The notes under the pieces were generated by a model, which worked only from the letters and a program-made list of their open reading frames with translations, ran no database searches and was not told the origin of the DNA. From JADCRZ01 sp037718865 (GTDB lineage: Bacteria; Bacteroidota; Bacteroidia; Chitinophagales; Chitinophagaceae): 43,447 nucleotides of DNA. A program made the position numbers and the translations under genes. The stretch lies in NCBI GenBank assembly GCA_037718865.1, contig JBBJMP010000034.1, positions 1-43,447 on the forward strand, given 5' to 3'. Below, in pieces: positions 17,034-26,278 of this stretch; positions within the stretch are counted from its first letter, which is position 1, and every line of letters starts with the position of its first letter.

Positions 17034-18983
17034 TCACTCTTTCACCTCCATGATATAAAACGTATACGGTTCGATAATCAGGTACTCATGATCGTTACCT
17101 GCAACGTATTCCCTTTCTTCCCAATGATCGAATAAACGAACAGGTAAAGCACCATGTTCCTTAAAAGCAAACCAGTTTAAATGAGTAGTTTCATTGCTGA
17201 AATTGAACACGCAAAACAGTCTTTTACCTTCCAGTGTCCTTACATAACCAGCCACATGACTATTATGCAGGGCCATCCATGCCAGGTTTTTATGATCTGC
17301 GACCACCGGTAATTTTTTCCTGATACAGATCAGCTTTTGGGTAGACGAATATATCCTTTGTTCTATTGTACCGTTTGTTTTGATCCTACCGTTCCTCTTC
17401 CAGTCAATAACAGGCCGGTGCATCCATCGGTTATCGTAATGTTTTCCCGGCTCGTCCCGGTAAGAATAATTGTTGGTATAACCTGCTTCATCACCATAAA
17501 AGATCATAGGAATTCCACCGATAAAAAAACAATGGGCCTGCATGAGCAGTATTCGCCTGATGGCCAGTTCCGTTCCTCCCTCATCCTTTTCGTCGAGTGC
17601 CTTTTCCAGTCCGCAAAGTGATGCCAGCGAGCCGCTGATACGTGCGTCCTGGGTTTTGTGATTCACAGAGAACAATTCGCCACGGGCGTTAGAACCCGCA
17701 AACTTACCGGTGTAATACTCCTGGAGGAACTTACGGTGATCATAGGGGTTAAAGCCCGACTGACGTATCATGGCATCATCGTAACCCATCCCAATATCAT
17801 CATGGCTACGGGTATATGTGATCCATGAAGTACCATAGGGTTTCTGTAAAAGCTCGTGCTGCGCCGTCATCATGATCTTAGTGTTGCCGGTGGCCAATGC
17901 ATCCCATTGCAGGGCCATATGGGTGGCATTATAAGCAAAATCACATTCTCTTGCCGTGTATGACCCGGTGCCAAAATATTTCATAATCGCTGCCGGTGCT
18001 ACGATAGCCTCACCCAGAAGTGCCATGCCGGGAGCGGCAACCTGTACGCACTGCCTGATCAAACGCAGAAGGGTATGCGCTTGTGGCAGGTTCTGACAAT
18101 GGGTGCCTGCCTGTTTCCAGATAAAGGCCGGAGCGTCGATCCGCAAAATATCAACACCCAGGTTGGCATAAAAGAAAACATTATCCAGCATGTCAACGAA
18201 TACGGCAGGGTTTGTAAAGTTCAGGTCCCACTGGTAGTTATGAAATACCGTCATCACATATTTATCGCATTCTTTTATATAGGTAAAGCTACCCGGTGCG
18301 CTCTCCGGAAAGATCTCCGGCATGGCCTGTTCGAACCGGTCGGGCATTGAACGATCATCATACATGTAGAAATAGTTCTGGCAGACCGGATCGCCGTTTC
18401 TTGCCCTTACGGCCCACTCGTGGTCGTGAGAAGTATGGTTTAGCACGATGTCAAGCATGAGATACATCCTTTCACTGCTCATCTTCTGCCGAAGGTTCCG
18501 AAGGTCTTTCAGGCTGCCAAAGCGTTCATCCACCTTGCGGAAATCCGATACGGCGTAACCTCCGTCACTTGCGCCGGGCGGACTTTCAAAGAGTGGCATG
18601 AGATGTAAAAGATTTACTCCCAGGTTTTGAAGATAAGTCAGCTTCTCCTGCAGGTTTGCCAGGCTACCGCAAAAGCGGTCAACATAAAGGCTCATGCCGG
18701 TAATTTCATTACTTAAGAACCAGTTGCCCTGCTCAACTTTTAGTTCATCATTTAGTTTTAAGGCGGAAGATCTGTTTTCATAAGCAGTGCCGATGACTTG
18801 TAAAAGCTTCTCAAAAACGGCCGCCTGATTCGGATGATCTTCGTATAATTCGGTGTACAGGGAATAGATGGAAGCTGCATTTGCAACAAAGCGCATAAAA
18901 AACAAGTTGTCTTTTCCGGCCAGATCGATGTTGCCTTTCTGTAAGCTGCGGTTGATCTGCTGATGAAGGTTGTAGTTGTACAT
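17034..18983 (-). CDS. Amylosucrase-type GH13 (subfamily 4) glucosyltransferase
   Basis: 649 residues, the size of Neisseria amylosucrase (636). N-terminal helical domain, then a GH13 barrel. SDGGYAVSDFR (139-149) holds the bottom-of-pocket Asp140; NHTSHDHEW gives His183; GVDILRIDAPAFIWK gives nucleophile Asp283; LLGEAIVAP gives acid/base Glu325; RSHDDIG gives His394-Asp395. The NRWMHRP Arg matches the Arg that forms the salt bridge sealing the sucrose site. It should split sucrose, releasing fructose and building alpha-1,4-glucan or hydrolysing it; sucrose hydrolase is the alternative. It is 12 bp after the fructokinase stop, downstream of a SLC45-like permease: a sucrose-use operon. No signal peptide, so it is cytoplasmic. 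Confidence 0.9.
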   Translation of the reverse strand: MYNYNLHQQINRSLQKGNIDLAGKDNLFFMRFVANAASIYSLYTELYEDHPNQAAVFEKLLQVIGTAYENRSSALKLNDELKVEQGNWFLSNEITGMSLYVDRFCGSLANLQEKLTYLQNLGVNLLHLMPLFESPPGASDGGYAVSDFRKVDERFGSLKDLRNLRQKMSSERMYLMLDIVLNHTSHDHEWAVRARNGDPVCQNYFYMYDDRSMPDRFEQAMPEIFPESAPGSFTYIKECDKYVMTVFHNYQWDLNFTNPAVFVDMLDNVFFYANLGVDILRIDAPAFIWKQAGTHCQNLPQAHTLLRLIRQCVQVAAPGMALLGEAIVAPAAIMKYFGTGSYTARECDFAYNATHMALQWDALATGNTKIMMTAQHELLQKPYGTSWITYTRSHDDIGMGYDDAMIRQSGFNPYDHRKFLQEYYTGKFAGSNARGELFSVNHKTQDARISGSLASLCGLEKALDEKDEGGTELAIRRILLMQAHCFFIGGIPMIFYGDEAGYTNNYSYRDEPGKHYDNRWMHRPVIDWKRNGRIKTNGTIEQRIYSSTQKLICIRKKLPVVADHKNLAWMALHNSHVAGYVRTLEGKRLFCVFNFSNETTHLNWFAFKEHGALPVRLFDHWEEREYVAGNDHEYLIIEPYTFYIMEVKE

Positions 18984-18995
18984 ATATTCGGTCGG

Positions 18996-19946
18996 CTACT
19001 TGAAGATGTCGCTGCTAAGGTGCTTGAAGGCCTCCATGGCGCCCAGGTATTCGCAGGTACGGGCGCCCGCCCTGTTGGCATTGGAAACGATGTGTTTCCA
19101 GTCTTCAATCAATAACTGTTGGATGCCCGTTAATGAAAGATTTCGCAGCTGGTATAATAAGGCTCCCACAAAGGCATCGCCTGCGCCGGTGGTATCTACC
19201 GGGGAAACAGGTATGCTTGGAATAATTTGAGTGGTCTGCTGAAAGCCCAGCAGGGTTCCTTCCTTACCCAGTGTGATGGCAAAAACGCCCCTTGTTTTCT
19301 CCTGCAGTGAACGAACGGCATTGTCCAGCGTTGCAGTTCCGGTGATCAGCAGCGCTTCTTCTTCACTTACCTTGAAAAAATGGCAGGATGTTAGAAAATT
19401 CCAGGACTGGTCAATAAATGATTGAATGCTGTTTTGAAATAACAGGTGGCGGTAGTTAGGATCGAAACTGATAAAGCAGTTTTTCTGCAGGGCTTTCTGG
19501 AGCATGCTCTGGTAAGCTGGTTGCAGGCGACCGGGCAGAAAGGCCGTAGCCGAACCGAAGTGAACGATCGAGAATTCGTCCAGGTCAATGGCTTCCACAT
19601 CCTGGATATTCAGTTCACCATCGGCTCCCCGGTTAAACACGAAATCCCTTTCGCCGTTGTTTAAGAGAGAGACAAAAGCGAAGGTGGTAAAATATTGGCT
19701 GTCCTGGAGCATCCAGCGGGTAGACACACCAAACTCCTGCATGACGTCGATCAGTTGTTTTCCAAAAGGGTCAGCTCCTACCTTTGCCGCAAGTTCTACC
19801 GAACCTCCCAGGGCGGCAATAGCCGCAGCCACGTTAGTCGGCGCTCCTCCCGGTTTTTTCAGGAAGTGCTGCCCCTCCGACAAGGAAGTGCCTTTGTCGG
19901 TACAGATCATATCGATCAATGCTTCTCCGATGCAGAGTATTTTCAT
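18996..19946 (-). CDS. PfkB-family carbohydrate kinase (probable fructokinase)
   Basis: 316 residues from the ATG at 19946 (MKILCIGEALIDM); an upstream in-frame extension of 12 codons is unlikely. PfkB signature 1 is GGAPTNVAAAIAALGG; signature 2 is DTTGAGDAFVGALL at 251-264 with catalytic base Asp257. The N-terminal IGEALID and the KKPGGAP loop are fructokinase-like. With amylosucrase 12 bp downstream it would phosphorylate the fructose released from sucrose, feeding glycolysis. The 244-bp gap to the upstream permease contains two hairpin repeats that might affect mRNA ends. Confidence 0.9.
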   Translation of the reverse strand: MKILCIGEALIDMICTDKGTSLSEGQHFLKKPGGAPTNVAAAIAALGGSVELAAKVGADPFGKQLIDVMQEFGVSTRWMLQDSQYFTTFAFVSLLNNGERDFVFNRGADGELNIQDVEAIDLDEFSIVHFGSATAFLPGRLQPAYQSMLQKALQKNCFISFDPNYRHLLFQNSIQSFIDQSWNFLTSCHFFKVSEEEALLITGTATLDNAVRSLQEKTRGVFAITLGKEGTLLGFQQTTQIIPSIPVSPVDTTGAGDAFVGALLYQLRNLSLTGIQQLLIEDWKHIVSNANRAGARTCEYLGAMEAFKHLSSDIFK

Positions 19947-20030
19947 AAACTTATTATTCAATTGACAATGATCAATATTCAATGCTCAATAGTTAAACCA
20001 CATAGCATTCAGATTTGCTCCTTTGTTCCC

Positions 20031-20055
20031 GTGGTTGGTGTTTTCACCAATCCAC
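20031..20055. repeat. GTGGTTGGTG hairpin, first of an inverted pair
   Basis: gtggttggtg (20031-20040), tttt loop, caccaatccac (20045-20055). The arms pair over 10 bp with one bulged T. The flanks (ccc before, tgcgg after) recur at the second copy on the opposite strand. Confidence 0.8.
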
Positions 20056-20129
20056 TGCGGAGAGGTATGAAATGTACTGAAATTGCTTGGATTTCCATTT
20101 ACATACCTTACAAACACCCCGCCCCGCTT

Positions 20130-20151
20130 GTGGTTGGTAAACACCAACCAC
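20130..20151. repeat. GTGGTTGGT hairpin, second of an inverted pair
   Basis: A perfect 9-bp stem gtggttggt/accaaccac with an aaac loop. Read on minus it is cccgtggttggtgttt..., the same unit as the first copy, so the two are head-to-head about 75 bp apart, as in REP/BIME elements. Confidence 0.82.
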
Positions 20152-20190
20152 GGGCAGAGGCCTCTCACATTCGCACATTTGCTCATTAAT

Positions 20191-21537
20191 TCAATGCCCT
20201 CCACCAATTGGGATCATTGCGGGCTCCTGACCGTCTGGTTTTTTCAGCTTTACAAATAGTACGGCTATGGCAGCACAGAGAAGCAAAGCGCCGGCCAGGC
20301 GGATGACATTTTCAGGATTTCCTCCAAGCAGGCTTTTGTAGTATAGCGGTAGCGTGAAGATCTGGATCATCATAGGTATTACAATGAACATGTTAAAGAT
20401 ACCCATGTACACACCCGTTCGTTCCTGCGGAATGCTTCCGGCTAACATGATATACGGGTTTCCCATCATGCTGGCCCACGCAATGCCTATACCAATCATT
20501 GGAATAAACAGTAAGGCTTCCGAGTGAAGCAGCGGAATGCATATCATGCCAATACCTGCCAGGGTCAGACTAATACTATGCATCACTTTTGCGCCTAACC
20601 TCCTGGTAAACGGAACCATGGCAAAAGCAGCAATAAAAGCAATAAAATTGTAAAAGCTTCCAAGCTGTCCATTGATCAGGTTGGCTTCACGGAAGTCTGA
20701 GGATGTGGATTCCGTCGTATTAAAAAGGGTGGTAGATAAAGACAACACTATGTATTGCCAGTAACAGAACATGCCATACCATTGGAACAGTTTCATAAAG
20801 GCCAGTTGCTTCATGGTCAGGGGCATATCTCGAATGGCTTCGCCTATTTCTGTCAACGTATGCAACAATCCTTTGGGTATCTTCCTGATCTTTTCTTTCT
20901 CCTCTTCAGTGAGCGGGTACTCCTTTGTTGTTCGCACCGTAACCAATACTGAAGTGATTGAAAAAAAGGCGCCAATGATAAAGGCGGCAACCGTTATGTA
21001 CGGAATATTCTTTGCATTCACTGCATCCTTATTCATACCGAAAAGAACCAGCAGCGTAGGCGTCAGGTATGATAAGGTCTGACCTAAGCCGGTAAATGCG
21101 CTTTGGGTTAAAAAGCCGATGGAATGTTGCGATTTGTTAAGTTTGTCGCTTACAAACGCGCGATAAGGTTCCATGGTGATATTGTTGGCTGCATCCAGTA
21201 TCCACAACAGCCCGGCGGCCATCCATAGCGTCTGGCTGAAAGGCATGAACAAAAGGCTAATGCTGCAAAGCACGGCACCGATTAGAAAATACGGTGTCCT
21301 CCGCCCCATCGGGCTTATCGTTTTATCACTCATGGCCCCGACAATCGGTTGAATAATGAGCCCGGTCATAGGACCTGCCAGCCATAAATATGGCAGACTA
21401 GCCTCATCTGCTCCCAGGTATTTATAAATAGGGCTCATATTGCTTTGCTGGAGTCCAAAGCTGTACTGAATTCCGAAGAATCCGAAATTCATATTTACGA
21501 TCTGCGAAAAGGAAAGGTTTGGCTTTTTAAATAACAT
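20191..21537 (-). CDS. MFS sugar transporter, SLC45/sucrose-permease type
   Basis: 448 residues from the ATG at 21537 (the open frame starts at a TTG two codons upstream). About 12 hydrophobic segments. The N-terminal MNFGFFGIQYSFGLQQSNMSPIYKYLGA and the loop SDKTISPMGRRTPYFLIG (the D-x-GRR-x-P signature) are typical of the GPH/SLC45-like sucrose and maltose permeases, with PYRAFVSD in TM4-5. It lies in the inner membrane and imports a disaccharide, probably sucrose, with protons. It is first of the operon-like trio permease-fructokinase-amylosucrase. An intrinsic terminator at 21610-21638 separates it from the kelch remnant upstream. Confidence 0.88.
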   Translation of the reverse strand: MLFKKPNLSFSQIVNMNFGFFGIQYSFGLQQSNMSPIYKYLGADEASLPYLWLAGPMTGLIIQPIVGAMSDKTISPMGRRTPYFLIGAVLCSISLLFMPFSQTLWMAAGLLWILDAANNITMEPYRAFVSDKLNKSQHSIGFLTQSAFTGLGQTLSYLTPTLLVLFGMNKDAVNAKNIPYITVAAFIIGAFFSITSVLVTVRTTKEYPLTEEEKEKIRKIPKGLLHTLTEIGEAIRDMPLTMKQLAFMKLFQWYGMFCYWQYIVLSLSTTLFNTTESTSSDFREANLINGQLGSFYNFIAFIAAFAMVPFTRRLGAKVMHSISLTLAGIGMICIPLLHSEALLFIPMIGIGIAWASMMGNPYIMLAGSIPQERTGVYMGIFNMFIVIPMMIQIFTLPLYYKSLLGGNPENVIRLAGALLLCAAIAVLFVKLKKPDGQEPAMIPIGGGH

Positions 21538-21609
21538 AAGCAATCGAATGATTTATCGGTGTTGTCTATCGGTCATTTCCCGGCATAATATAATAAATTT
21601 AAAATAGAT

Positions 21610-21638
21610 AAAAAAAAAGCCGTGGTGTTTCACCCGGC
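21610..21638 (-). terminator. Intrinsic terminator upstream of the sucrose permease
   Basis: On minus: gccgggtg, aaa loop, caccacggc (one bulge), then a run of eight T. It would end transcripts coming from the kelch remnant before the permease gene. Confidence 0.75.
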
Positions 21639-21746
21639 ATTGTAATTCTATCTGGTCATAACCAATAAGTGCAGCCCAATTTGTCATCAGAAAAGCCGTG
21701 ATTGCAATATAATTCCTGTGGGTATCATAGCAGAACCGTCGGTGTG

Positions 21747-22194
21747 TTATTTTATTTTTTCGAGGCTCCAGACATCATTGCTGTAAGCGAATTCGGGGTT
21801 ATTTGGCGTTCCTCCGTATTTTCCTCCTGTCATAAAAATTCTGCCATTAAACAAACAGGCCGTCACTGCGCCCCTGGGACTCCATGGTGCCTTCCCCGTG
21901 GTCCACGATTTTCGATCTTTGCTCATTAGCACTTCACTACTAAACAAATTGTTCCGGTTGCATCCCAAAAGCCACACCTGGTCATCGTATACTACCGCAG
22001 CATACCCGAAAACCGTTTCCGGAACAACCCTTTCCGCTTCCCTGGTCCAGTGAATCGCATCCAGTGAAGACCAGACATCATTATTCAACATAAACATTTT
22101 GCCATGGACCATTGCAGGCGTTTAAATAGAACAGGCTGGTAAGTGCAATTATACATTGTATGGCAAGTCCCGAAGAAAACAGGCTTATTCTCAT
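21747..22194 (-). pseudogene. Kelch-repeat lipoprotein, decayed (frameshift plus internal loss)
   Basis: On minus, an ATG at 22194 begins a clean lipoprotein signal peptide (MRISLF... SLFYLNAC, Cys27 coded at 22116-22114), but that frame stops about ten codons later. In the +1 frame, from about 22121 to 21747, the sequence resumes as kelch/galactose-oxidase-like repeats: PAMVHGKMFMLNNDVW, YAAVVYDDQVWLLG, APWSPRGAVTACLFNGRIF and SNDVWSLEK. The kelch frame has a stop just upstream, so neither piece alone is a full gene. Intact relatives have five or six repeats, whereas about two and a half remain. I read it as a broken surface lipoprotein. A 121-residue protein from the internal ATG at 22112 is the alternative, but it would lack export. 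Confidence 0.72.
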
Positions 22195-22388
22195 AAAACT
22201 AATTTTGTACAAACTACCCTGAATAAATTTGTACCCTGCAACATTTACTTCACCGGTAAGAACTCCTTAACCAATGAACCGGATCGATGCTAATTAGCTA
22301 AATTACCATTACCGCACGGGCATTTTATAATCATGCATCGTACATTTGCCACCATTTCATTTTTATCCGTGAAATTTATTACGTTTTG

Positions 22389-23450
22389 ATGTATCTGAAT
22401 AAATTATTTTACCGGATTACACATTGGGAAACCTGGGACTACCGGGTAAAATATATTCCGCTTATACCGGTATGGCTCTGGTATTGTCTGCGCTCCGGCT
22501 CGTGGTGGTTTTTTACTTCTGCCAACCCGACTTTGACATTCGGGGGATTCGAAGGAGAAAGTAAAAAAGAAATGTATGACCAATTGCCGCCTTCGAGTTT
22601 TCCAAGAAGTATTGTAATTCCTCCTTCCTTATCTGTTTCCCAATTGGAAGAACAGGTAGCTTTTCATCAATTCTCCTATCCCTTTGCCGTAAAACCCAAT
22701 GTGGGCATGATGGGTTTCATGTTTCGTAAAATAGACAATGCCGGGGAATTTAAACACTACCATGAGAAAATGTCTGTCGATTATATTGTACAAGACCTTA
22801 TTGATTACCCTATAGAAGTAAGTGTGTTTTATTACCGGTTTCCGGACCAGCAAAAAGGAAAGATCAGCGGTTTTGTGAAAAAAGAGGCCTTGACAGTAAC
22901 AGGAGATGGAAAATCTACCTTATGGCAACTCATGCTACGGCATCCAAGGGCCCGGTTCAGGCTCGATGAAATGAGGTCAAAACACGAAAACAGATTAAGC
23001 GATATTATTCCTGCTGACGAGAATTTTTATCTGTCCCATGCAGCCAATCTTAGTCGCGGCGGAAAATTTATTCACCTCTCTCATGAAAAAGATGAAACGC
23101 TGCTTAAATTGTTTGATGACCTTAGTCATTACGCCAAACACTTTTACTACGGGCGTTACGATATTAAATGTGCGTCTATAGAGGACCTGAAAAAAGGAAT
23201 TAATTTTTCGATCCTTGAATTTAATGGAAGTGGTGCAGAGCCGCATCATGTGTATGGTATGGGCAACACGCTGCTGCAGGCATGCCGCATTCTTGCCCAG
23301 CACTGGAATGTGCTGTACCATATCTCAAGGCTTAACCACCGGAAGGGAATACGGTATTGGACATTCAAGCGCGGCTGGGTGTTTTTGAACCAGGCAAAAA
23401 AACATTTTAAAATGTTGAAAGAACTGGATGCGGAGTTTATTGTATCATGA
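22389..23450 (+). CDS. ATP-grasp fold protein, unknown ligase activity
   Basis: 353 residues from the ATG at 22389 (a TTG one codon earlier is unlikely). The ATP-grasp pattern is visible: FAVKPNVGMMGFMFRKI (nucleotide-binding Lys region), DYIVQDLIDYPIEVSVFYYR (hinge strand), and YGRYDIKC ... SILEFNGSGAEPHHVYG (metal-binding Asp, Glu and Asn). D-Ala-D-Ala ligase and carboxylate-amine ligases share this layout. The substrate is unknown. The N-terminus has an aromatic segment (IPLIPVWLWYCLRSGSWWFF, about 25-44) that may touch the membrane. It stands alone with no pathway partners next to it. Confidence 0.8.
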   Translation: MYLNKLFYRITHWETWDYRVKYIPLIPVWLWYCLRSGSWWFFTSANPTLTFGGFEGESKKEMYDQLPPSSFPRSIVIPPSLSVSQLEEQVAFHQFSYPFAVKPNVGMMGFMFRKIDNAGEFKHYHEKMSVDYIVQDLIDYPIEVSVFYYRFPDQQKGKISGFVKKEALTVTGDGKSTLWQLMLRHPRARFRLDEMRSKHENRLSDIIPADENFYLSHAANLSRGGKFIHLSHEKDETLLKLFDDLSHYAKHFYYGRYDIKCASIEDLKKGINFSILEFNGSGAEPHHVYGMGNTLLQACRILAQHWNVLYHISRLNHRKGIRYWTFKRGWVFLNQAKKHFKMLKELDAEFIVS

Positions 23451-23684
23451 ATATGCCAGGAAGGCCACAGAACTAAACTTACGTCATTTTAACTACGCTT
23501 TTTTTTAAAATTTTGCAGGTGCATCGTTTAACACAACCGACGTGCATAGTCGAAGGAATGAAAATTATTCGCAGTATTATCATAGTTTTTGTTACCTTAA
23601 AAATAATTTGTCAATACCAGGACTTTGTTATGTACCTGCACGGGCTCCTGTATATTATTTATCATCATCTAACAAGAATAAACT

Positions 23685-24581
23685 ATGAGACGCATAACTG
23701 ATTTTTACTTACCCGTAATCATGTTGCTATTCGGTTGTGCATTCATTCACGCGGGCGCTCAAACGAAAGGCAGGAAACCATTGATCGTATTTGTAGTGGG
23801 CGATCATGAATATGGTAGCGAGTTAACGATGCCCCTTCTGGCCGCCGAACTGGATAAGAATTATGGTATGCGTACCAAAGTTCTTACGGCCTATCCCAAC
23901 CATGAATCGGAAAAAAATATCCCCGGACTGGAAGCGCTGGATTCTGCGGACCTGGCTGTTTTTTACCTTCGGTGGAGGCAACTGCCGCCTGAACAAACGG
24001 CGCATATAAACAAGTATCTCAAAGCGGGTAAGCCAGTGGTTGGCTTTCGTACTACCACACACGCCTTTAATTTTCCGGCAGGTGATCCGCAGCAGAACTG
24101 GAACGCGTTTGCGGAAACTGCTTTCGGCGGTCCTCCCGGTTGGGGCGGCAAGGCCAACCATACCCATTACGGCCATGAAAGCACCACCGATGTCAGCATT
24201 ATTCCGGCAGCCGCTAAAAATCCTATTTTGAAAGGAGTATCCAACTCTTTTCACGTCCCCTCCTGGCTGTATAAAGTGCTTCCTGATTATCCGGCGAAAG
24301 GAACGACCTGGCTGTTGATGGGGAAAAGCATCAATCCGAATAAGAAAGACGCAACAGAAAACCCGGTGGCCTGGACCTGGAAAACGCCTGCCGGCGGGCG
24401 TTCATTTATGACAACGCTTGGGCACCCCGAAGATTTCAGGGAAGAATCGATGCAGCGCCTGGTGATTAATGCTATACATTGGGCACTGGGTAAGCCGGTG
24501 CCCTCCTGGAAAGGAAAAATGAACATTAATGTGCCTTATGGAGAACACGCAAAATCAATTAACCAGGCTCAAACGCCTTAA
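23685..24581 (+). CDS. ThuA-like domain protein, secreted
   Basis: 298 residues with a signal peptide (VIMLLFGCAFIHAGAQ) and a class I glutamine-amidotransferase-like ThuA fold. Core motifs: PLIVFVVGDHEYGSELTMPL, DLAVFYLRWRQLPPEQ, GKPVVGFRTTTHAF, FGGPPGWGGKANHTHYGHE, and the late GGRSFMTTLGHPEDFREES with the conserved His. ThuA proteins are associated with trehalose or other sugar catabolism and often accompany Gfo/Idh oxidoreductases and sugar isomerases, as here (the next gene is a TIM-barrel isomerase 49 bp on). The catalytic role is unresolved in the family. It is probably periplasmic. Confidence 0.88.
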   Translation: MRRITDFYLPVIMLLFGCAFIHAGAQTKGRKPLIVFVVGDHEYGSELTMPLLAAELDKNYGMRTKVLTAYPNHESEKNIPGLEALDSADLAVFYLRWRQLPPEQTAHINKYLKAGKPVVGFRTTTHAFNFPAGDPQQNWNAFAETAFGGPPGWGGKANHTHYGHESTTDVSIIPAAAKNPILKGVSNSFHVPSWLYKVLPDYPAKGTTWLLMGKSINPNKKDATENPVAWTWKTPAGGRSFMTTLGHPEDFREESMQRLVINAIHWALGKPVPSWKGKMNINVPYGEHAKSINQAQTP

Positions 24582-24630
24582 ACCTCTCTGCAAAGCCTCT
24601 TCATCGCCTGAAAGCAAATAAATTTTTAGC

Positions 24631-25458
24631 ATGATACCACAAGTCCCTTTTCGTTTCGGATCTGAAGTATATACCTGGTTTATGAGTAAAAACGGCCAGA
24701 CGCATGAAGGCCGGTTAGGGCACATGATCGAAGTAATTGCGCGGGCGGGCTTTGAAGGAATTCAACCCATCCATTTCTGGATGGGAGATCTTAACGACCC
24801 CCTGCGGCTGGAAGCCAAATTGAAAGAAAGCGGAATAACACTGGCAGCGGTAGCCTTGGCCCTGGAATGGAATGGAACCGAAGAAACTGCCCGGGAGCGC
24901 TCGGAAGCAGATCAGACTATCGCACTTTTGCAGCGTTTTCCGGGTGCCATACTTTGCACAGTGCAAAAGCCAACCGGGCGTCATGATCTGGTCTCCCGTC
25001 GCCAAAATCTGGTTAAGATAGTAAACAGCGTTTCAGCCAGGGCAGCAGAAAAAGATGTCCCCTGTAGCTTTCATCCCAATTCTCCACATAGCTCCATTAC
25101 ACGGACAGCTGAAGACTACCAGGTGATCCTGGAATCACTCGATGCTGCCATTACAGGCTGGACACCGGACGTGGGCCATATCATAAATGGTGATATGGAT
25201 CCATTGTCTAAAATGAAAGAGTATGCTTCTTTAATTAATCACGTTCATTACAAAGACTGGGATGGCAATCCTGAATTTGCGCTTATGGGTAAGGGTAGCG
25301 TCAACTTTACCGCCATTACACAATGGCTTAAAGACATTGGCTATAAGGGATGGATTATCTGTGAAGACGAGGCAGCCGAAGCTGTGGACAACCCGGACGA
25401 AGTCACCCTGCACGATGCAAATTGGATCAAAGAACAACTGTTGCCTTCGATACAATGA
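24631..25458 (+). CDS. Sugar phosphate isomerase/epimerase (AP endonuclease 2-like TIM barrel)
   Basis: A 275-residue xylose-isomerase-like TIM barrel: EVIARAGFEGIQPIHFW near the start, VALALEWNG, CSFHPNSPHSS, WTPDVGHIINGDMDP (metal-binding Asp/His), INHVHYKDWDGN and GWIICEDEAAEAVDNP with the C-terminal Glu ligand. The ligand set of Glu, Asp, His and Glu fits a divalent-metal isomerase or epimerase. It lacks an obvious signal peptide. It is 49 bp after the ThuA-like gene on the same strand, a pair often found with Gfo/Idh proteins in Bacteroidota sugar catabolism. The actual sugar is unknown. Confidence 0.87.
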   Translation: MIPQVPFRFGSEVYTWFMSKNGQTHEGRLGHMIEVIARAGFEGIQPIHFWMGDLNDPLRLEAKLKESGITLAAVALALEWNGTEETARERSEADQTIALLQRFPGAILCTVQKPTGRHDLVSRRQNLVKIVNSVSARAAEKDVPCSFHPNSPHSSITRTAEDYQVILESLDAAITGWTPDVGHIINGDMDPLSKMKEYASLINHVHYKDWDGNPEFALMGKGSVNFTAITQWLKDIGYKGWIICEDEAAEAVDNPDEVTLHDANWIKEQLLPSIQ

Positions 25459-25585
25459 AAACGTATAGTTTTAACGTACCTTGTTTCTAACGCTTTACGT
25501 ATATCAATAATCGCTATTTAATCCTTTCGTATAACAGGTTTGGCTACATTAAATTATTTCCGTAATTTTTTGCCAATTTAGAAAC

Positions 25586-26278
25586 ATGCGCCGTATTCTA
25601 TTAGTGGAAGATGATCTGGAAATTACAAAACTGCTAAATCTTCATTTTGATTCCGGCCTCTATGAGCTTACTTGTTGTTCCCAAGTGCACGAAGCCATTG
25701 ATAAAGCAAGCAGTGGCGATTTTAATTTAATTTTATTGGATATAACACTCCCTAACGGAAACGGATTGGAAATATGTAAAACGCTCAGACAAAAAGCAGT
25801 CCAAACGCCTATTGTGATGCTAACCTGTCACTCCGAGGAAGCAGATAAGGTATTGGCCCTGGAACTAGGCGCCGATGATTATGTAACAAAGCCTTTTGGC
25901 ATATTGGAATTAATGGCCAGGATTAAAGCTTTATTACGCCGCTCCGAACAGAATGAACCAAAAGAGGAAGCGGAAAAAAAATTGATTACTTTTAAAGAAA
26001 TCGCTATTGACAGCAATAAGATGAAAGCGTCATTCAAAGGGAGCCGGCTGGATCTGACACCAAAAGAATTCGATTTATTGATGTTACTCGCAAGCAATCC
26101 CGGCAAAACATTCAGTCGTCACGACCTGTTAGAGCAGATATGGGGATACGCTTTCGAAGGCTATGAACATACCATTACATCGCATATTAACCGTTTGCGG
26201 ATAAAGATCGAATCGGATTTAAATCATCCGCAGTATATACTAACGTCCTGGGGTAAAGGGTACCGCTTTTCAGAATGA
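25586..26278 (+). CDS. OmpR/PhoB-type response regulator
   Basis: 230 residues. Receiver domain about 1-115: acidic pair D9-D10, phospho-acceptor D52 (LLDITLPNGNG), T80 (MLTCHSEE), K102 (YVTKPFGI). Winged-helix output domain about 130-228: LDLTPKEFDLLMLLASNPGKTFSR and HINRLRIKIE. It should bind DNA as a phosphorylated dimer and switch genes. The likely cognate kinase is at 28548, 2.3 kb away, with a cytochrome gene on the other strand between them, so the pair is split. Its target genes are not known; the neighbouring envelope lipoproteins and methionine sulfoxide reductases are the natural guess. Confidence 0.93.
   Translation: MRRILLVEDDLEITKLLNLHFDSGLYELTCCSQVHEAIDKASSGDFNLILLDITLPNGNGLEICKTLRQKAVQTPIVMLTCHSEEADKVLALELGADDYVTKPFGILELMARIKALLRRSEQNEPKEEAEKKLITFKEIAIDSNKMKASFKGSRLDLTPKEFDLLMLLASNPGKTFSRHDLLEQIWGYAFEGYEHTITSHINRLRIKIESDLNHPQYILTSWGKGYRFSE

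Noticed and set aside
19695..20189. 164-residue plus-strand frame over the fructokinase start
   Set aside because: It overlaps the kinase coding region and the hairpin repeats and has no recognisable domain.
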